Source: Harmonia axyridis (taxonomy: Eukaryota > Arthropoda > Insecta > Coleoptera > Coccinellidae). Taken from it: 64,000 bases of DNA. The stretch spans positions 19,034,001 to 19,098,000 of the forward strand of contig NC_059503.1 in the NCBI RefSeq assembly GCF_914767665.1, written 5' to 3'. A program made the position numbers and the translations under genes. Shown piece after piece: positions 59,830 through 64,000 of the stretch (positions are counted from its first letter, which is position 1; every line of letters begins with the position of its first letter). The notes under the pieces are model-generated. The model ran no database searches and was not told the origin of the DNA. It was given only the letters and a program-made list of their open reading frames with translations.

Positions 59830-62020
59830 AATTTAATCCATTACGTTTAAACTTTGAAAACTGAAAGACCAGGAAGTTCAGACATCCAACCTGAAGACTG
59901 AACCAACCAGAAGATCTAATAAAATATAATATGGATCTACACCATTAGGGAACGTTGACCATCATTTAAATATTTATATAAAAGTTAACATTAAATAGTA
60001 AACATGATCAAGCAATAATCTACTACTGGTAGGTTTATACGATATTTCTTGAGAAAATTGCATCAATATGAAATTGAACAAGCGCAAAAAAGTTCCCAAG
60101 TTTAGGTCAATGCTTCCCTCATTTGTTCTTATATTGATGGTCAATATATGATTCCTTTCATTCGAAATGCAATATTCCACTAGAGGAAATAATGATCAAA
60201 AAATTAGGAAAGCATTAAGTCAGAAACTTTTGAGGCTTGTTTATGTATATGCCAATTACACCCGTGTATACCTTATGTTGTCTCCATAGGCACAATTGGC
60301 AGATTAATGAGAAAGCGCTCAGAGGCTAATGATTTTTGCATGTAGGTTCAATTCTTCAAGCTTGTAAAGATAATGGTGTTCATGAATAGTGTGGAGATTA
60401 CCCCTTCCGTACGCTAAACCTCCGATTGGCTTCATTGGTCTAAATGTATTTGCGAATGAAAAAATAGCATTTTGCAAACTCCTAATTTCGATAAATTCTG
60501 GTTTTTCTGAACTCCTAGTATCATTTTTCGAAGGAATTCAAATCATCTCATCCAATTCAAAATTGATGTCAAAAAATAACATTTCCTTCAATATGCCACA
60601 AACCATGAAATCAACCTTTCAATGCATTACCGCTTGCACTTCCTACTTCATTAAATGAATTGAAACATACAAGTATTTTGTGTATTCATAGCATTCAGAG
60701 AATTTGTCGATGTTGTGTAACAGTTTGAAATATATTTTATCTCTCAATCACAACTGCCAAACTGCCCGAATTATCGATTACTGGTCTATTCGAAATATTG
60801 GGCATCTTATTTTGATCGTGGAATATTATCAGATAATTTATATTGATCAAATACTGCAGCTCCATCGCCGTTCAATGATTGTTTTTTAAGGAATTAATCG
60901 GATATTAATATTTTATGTTTGATTGCTATTGCTTTTTGTTTGTCATACCGACAAATGATTGAATTTGACACAATCAATATTAGAATTTCATCAACGGTAT
61001 ATTTTGGACCAATTAAATGGAAAACTAACTCCATCACCACATAAACAATATTCAATACGATATCAAATATGTAATAATACCTGAAATTGATATGGTAGTA
61101 TTTAATTCCATCCAAATCCATATAAATGAAACTGAATTTGCGGATTTTCTGATGATTTGATATCCATTCAGCTTCGAATGTACCTACCATTCGAAATGCA
61201 CTAATTTTTTCAAAAATTTTCATGATAATTTGATATGCGCTGAAAATTGAATTCAATACTGAAACTCAATTCGTAGAAGAACTACAAAAAACATCTAGAA
61301 TGCAAATTATATCATCAAATGAAAAAAGCTAGGAATGTATTTCATATAATGACTATATTGTGAAAAATATCCTTATATTTTCTAGATCTCGTTTCAGGAG
61401 TATAGCGGGCTGTCATTCTGGCCAAATATCAGTTATTTTCTAATTTTCAAAAGAAAAAGTCTCCAAATATTGGGTTCGACTCACTGATGAGAAATTCAAA
61501 ATAAATATCAATTTAGTCCTGTTTTTCACTGAGCAAAATATATTTCACGGTTTTGGAGATATAACCATATAAAATCTTGTTTTCTGGGTATATAAGAATA
61601 TCGAATTCGGCGGTATATTTTTTAGTGGGCAAAATCTGACCAGTTTTTCCGTGAATATGACCCTTCGAAATATATTCTTTCTATACTATATATACTATAC
61701 TACTATATTTCAATATACAGAATGAGACAGGCAGACACAAACGAGACCAAAGTTATTTAGGATAGTCATAAATTAATTTAACGAGTGGAAATTTTAAAAT
61801 CGGATACCAAAAATATTTTCATTACAATATTCCAATAATTAACAACCGATCCTACAAGATTGAAATTTAGTTGGTAATCTTCTTCTTCTTCCATTTAGAT
61901 CTTAACCTACCACGGGCTCTCTGTTAAAGTGGAGTCCCAGCTTTCCAACAATCTTTTCTTTGGTCTTTCTTCATCTCTTTTCCAATAGGTTTTGGATCTC
62001 GGGCTCATAGAATTTCAATT
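59830..62020. other. AT-rich region with one longer unexplained frame
   Basis: The minus-strand frame 60894-61256 is listed separately. Around 61420-61760 a CCGTGAATATG.CC word and GACAGGCAGAC hint at another eroded copy of the dispersed repeat at 49.4 kb. The rest is unique. Confidence 0.35.
60894..61256 (-). CDS. 120-codon hydrophobic frame, unassigned
   Basis: The longest frame in the window not explained by a transposon. It begins MNSIFSAYQIIMKIFEKISA, has a basic/aromatic middle, and contains a hydrophobic stretch YYYIFDIVLNIVYVVMELVF (residues about 61-80) and another, EILILIVSNSIIC, ending in lysine-rich residues. The layout vaguely resembles the first exon of an insect odorant receptor (two predicted membrane segments after a short cytoplasmic N-terminus), but I see no defining motif, no convincing splice donor and no continuation downstream. 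In AT-rich DNA such a frame can be chance. Confidence 0.2.
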   Translation of the reverse strand: MNSIFSAYQIIMKIFEKISAFRMVGTFEAEWISNHQKIRKFSFIYMDLDGIKYYHINFRYYYIFDIVLNIVYVVMELVFHLIGPKYTVDEILILIVSNSIICRYDKQKAIAIKHKILISD

Positions 62021-62023
62021 AAA

Positions 62024-62079
62024 AATTTCATGGAATTCCATGAAATTCAGCATGCACTAATGGGCATGCTGAATTTCAT
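62024..62079. repeat. 24-bp palindrome fused to a 16-bp-arm hairpin
   Basis: 62024-62047 is a perfect palindrome (centre GGAATTCC, outer AATTTCAT/ATGAAATT). Overlapping it, ATGAAATTCAGCATGC (62040-62055) is perfectly inverted at 62064-62079 with an 8-base loop. Confidence 0.9.
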
Positions 62080-62084
62080 TGCTT

Positions 62085-63090
62085 TCCCCATTGTTATAGC
62101 TAGCTCTATGTCTTCTTTACATGAATTTCCAGTGAAAGGAGTTGAACGAAAATAGATCGATGACTTTTATTTTGATTAAAAATCATATTTTAAAGCGAAC
62201 TTAGGTTGATAACTTAAATTCTATAGTTTGGGAATTTTTATTAAAACTTCAATGGGCAATTCATTCCAACACATGTAATTTTTGTCAATATTGTTTCGTA
62301 TATACCGATTGTTTTTAAGTCGAACCGCGCATTTCAGAAGAAATATGGTGCTGTTATTAGGGTGAGTTTCTGATATGTTTTATTGTTTCTTACCATCTAA
62401 AGTAGTTTCGAGTTGTTTTTATTACAGCAATTTCGTTCGCTCAGGTTTGTTGAAAACGAATGTTGAAAATATGTTGGGAAATAAATTGTTCCCTTAATGG
62501 CTGCTAATAACTCTAGTTTATGTTTTACGATGCCAACGTGTTGAGCTAATAAGCAGTAGGTTTCAACTACGAATTTTCTTGACTTCTTATCGATAGAATT
62601 TCGATGATGAATGACGAAACCAATGACAATCTGGAGGTTATTCAGTTTTACTTTCACCGCAATAGGAAAAAAAGTAGGATTATTATTTTCAATGAGATAC
62701 GTTTGGAATTGATTGAGAAGAAAAAATGTGCAACCCTTAGCCTAAAATTTACACAGTTTCCGTTTTGGAATCACGTGCAGAATCTAGGAATTTGGTAGTA
62801 TAATAGCAATTTCCAGCTTCGTGCCAATAGTGATACCCCAATCACATAAATTCAAGAAAAATTAAATAATAATTGGGGAAAGCACAGATTTTGAGCATTC
62901 CTTCATCCATGAGCCACTTAACATCTTAAATCATCTTAATCAATTTTTTTTAAGCTAACTATTCATCGCTATCAATTAATTAAGAGAAAAGAATGGCATG
63001 CCCCTAAAATATTTCGAATAAAATTATTTTTGAATTGTACATTCAATTTGAAATAAAAATCTCATGCCATTTTTTCCTATATGCTATACA
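62085..63090. other. no gene recognised
   Basis: AT-rich unique DNA. 62795-62890 has weak similarity to the dispersed repeat seen at 55.8 and 59.3 kb (ATTCAAGAAAAATT, GGGGAAAGCAC). Confidence 0.35.
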
Positions 63091-63094
63091 CTTC

Positions 63095-63305
63095 GCAGAG
63101 CTGGTACTACCGAATACTGATCATGACCTTGAAACCGTGATTATTGGGTTTGTCCGTCGACGTGGAAGCATGTCCGGGATATCCCCATGATTTTCTGCGC
63201 TTGGGATTATCGTAATAAACCCATTTTTCGTCTCCAGTCACAATTCGATGCAGAAATCCTTTCCGTATTTGCCTTGCAAGCAAAATATACAGTTCTGAGG
63301 TCTCC
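63095..63305 (-). pseudogene. mariner transposase fragment with first catalytic block
   Basis: The minus strand reads LLARQIRKGFLHRIVTGDEK followed by WVYYDNPKRRKSWGYPGHAS and TSTDKPNNHGFKVMISI without stops, the conserved block around the first catalytic Asp (TGDEKWV). Similarity stops abruptly on both sides. It continues the lineage of the fragments at 2.7 and 48.8 kb and, over this segment, is the least damaged. Confidence 0.85.
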
Positions 63306-63429
63306 GAAGATGCAATTGACGCATGAATTATTAAAAAGTGCGAAAAAGCTTCTGACTTCACATCAGTGCTTTTCTATTTTTTCTACTTCTGTTTGGGCAA
63401 TGAAAGGAACTTATTCTCATTATCAATAA

Positions 63430-64000
63430 TAAATGAAGAAATTGAGTTTGGAACTCTTTGAAGCGATTTCCCCATGGAATGTTCCTTCTTCATGAGTTAA
63501 TTATCTCTTCCCAGTTGATTAAAGTGACTCCCAACTAATTAATAGGACGATAATAAATAACAATCAAACAGAAAGGAGTTGAAATGGATTAAATCGAACG
63601 AGAAAGTGATCACGGAGTTCAATGAGCTGTGTAAACTTTCCACTTAGGAATCTATCTGATGCGGGGCCAGACTTCCGGCTGGGCTAAATCGTTCTTCCGA
63701 GACTTTATCATCAGTATTAGGTTATGTCCGGTCCCAGAAGTTATATCGTTGCGACCAACTTGAGACACGAAGGGCAAACTGAATTCATGCTTCCTTTTGC
63801 TCTTCTATGATTTCGAGTCACGCAAAAGTTCCACCATTCCGTTGTTGGATATGTGAATGGTCTGGGTTGGATAGGTACGTTATTTCCTCACCAATGATGG
63901 TCTACAGCATTCCTCATTACATGTTTTAGGAGTTGGGGTTAAATTGTTGTCAGACTAACCGATAGAAAACTGAGGGAATGCTTAGAAATGTACTTTAATG
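63430..64000. other. less AT-rich, regulatory-looking block
   Basis: No frame recognised. Contains several homeodomain-type cores (GTTAATTATC, CTAATTAATAGG, TGGATTAAATCG) within a stretch that becomes less AT-rich toward the window end, and no repeat copies. Could be regulatory or could lead to an exon outside the window. Confidence 0.3.

Overview
The window reads as AT-rich, non-coding insect nuclear DNA. It carries tens of decayed transposable-element copies, most from families common in insects: several mariner/Tc1 lineages, Jockey- and CR1-like LINEs, RNase H-bearing LINEs, solo LTRs and MITEs. The order could be Coleoptera, but I infer this only from the look of the repeats and cannot prove it from sequence. 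I found no intact host gene, rRNA, tRNA, operon or CRISPR array. Open frames longer than about 100 codons are nearly all transposase or reverse-transcriptase remnants, or reverse-strand shadows of them.

Layout. 1-620: Jockey-type reverse transcriptase remnant. 2.6-3.15 kb: mariner 5' fragment. 7.3-7.9, 10.5-11.3, 53.5-54.4 and 58.0-58.8 kb: four degenerate copies of one mariner-like group (WPPRSCDLTP signature), all internally deleted or frameshifted. 8.5-9.9 and 39.75-41.05 kb: two Tc1-like elements. The first has long terminal inverted repeats (TIRs) and a TA target-site duplication (TSD). The second carries a 135-bp MITE in its transposase. 12.7-13.5 kb: solo LTR. 15.1-15.6 kb: 260-bp tandem duplication. 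20.4-20.9, 30.1-31.0 and 37.75-37.9 kb: RNase H-LINE 3' fragments. 21.08-21.5 kb: interleaved inverted repeats. 25.8-26.9 kb: CR1-like reverse transcriptase. 27.7-28.87 kb: nearly full-length dead mariner. 34.16-35.83 kb: two solo LTRs head to head around a shared TATA. 37.9-38.7 kb: two MITEs. 43.4, 46.9-48.0, 48.7-49.1 and 63.1 kb: more mariner remnants. 49.9-50.6 and 55.9-56.5 kb: LINE C-termini.

Between these lie unique, AT-rich stretches. A few (about 3.5-3.75, 36.3-36.7, 44.3-44.9 and 63.4-64.0 kb) are less AT-rich, repeat-free and dotted with homeodomain-, POU- or GATA-like words, so they could be regulatory sequence. The window is therefore best seen as intergenic or intronic DNA with layered transposon insertions. 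No set of genes here works together. The most informative structures are the nested and adjacent insertions that preserve target-site duplications.
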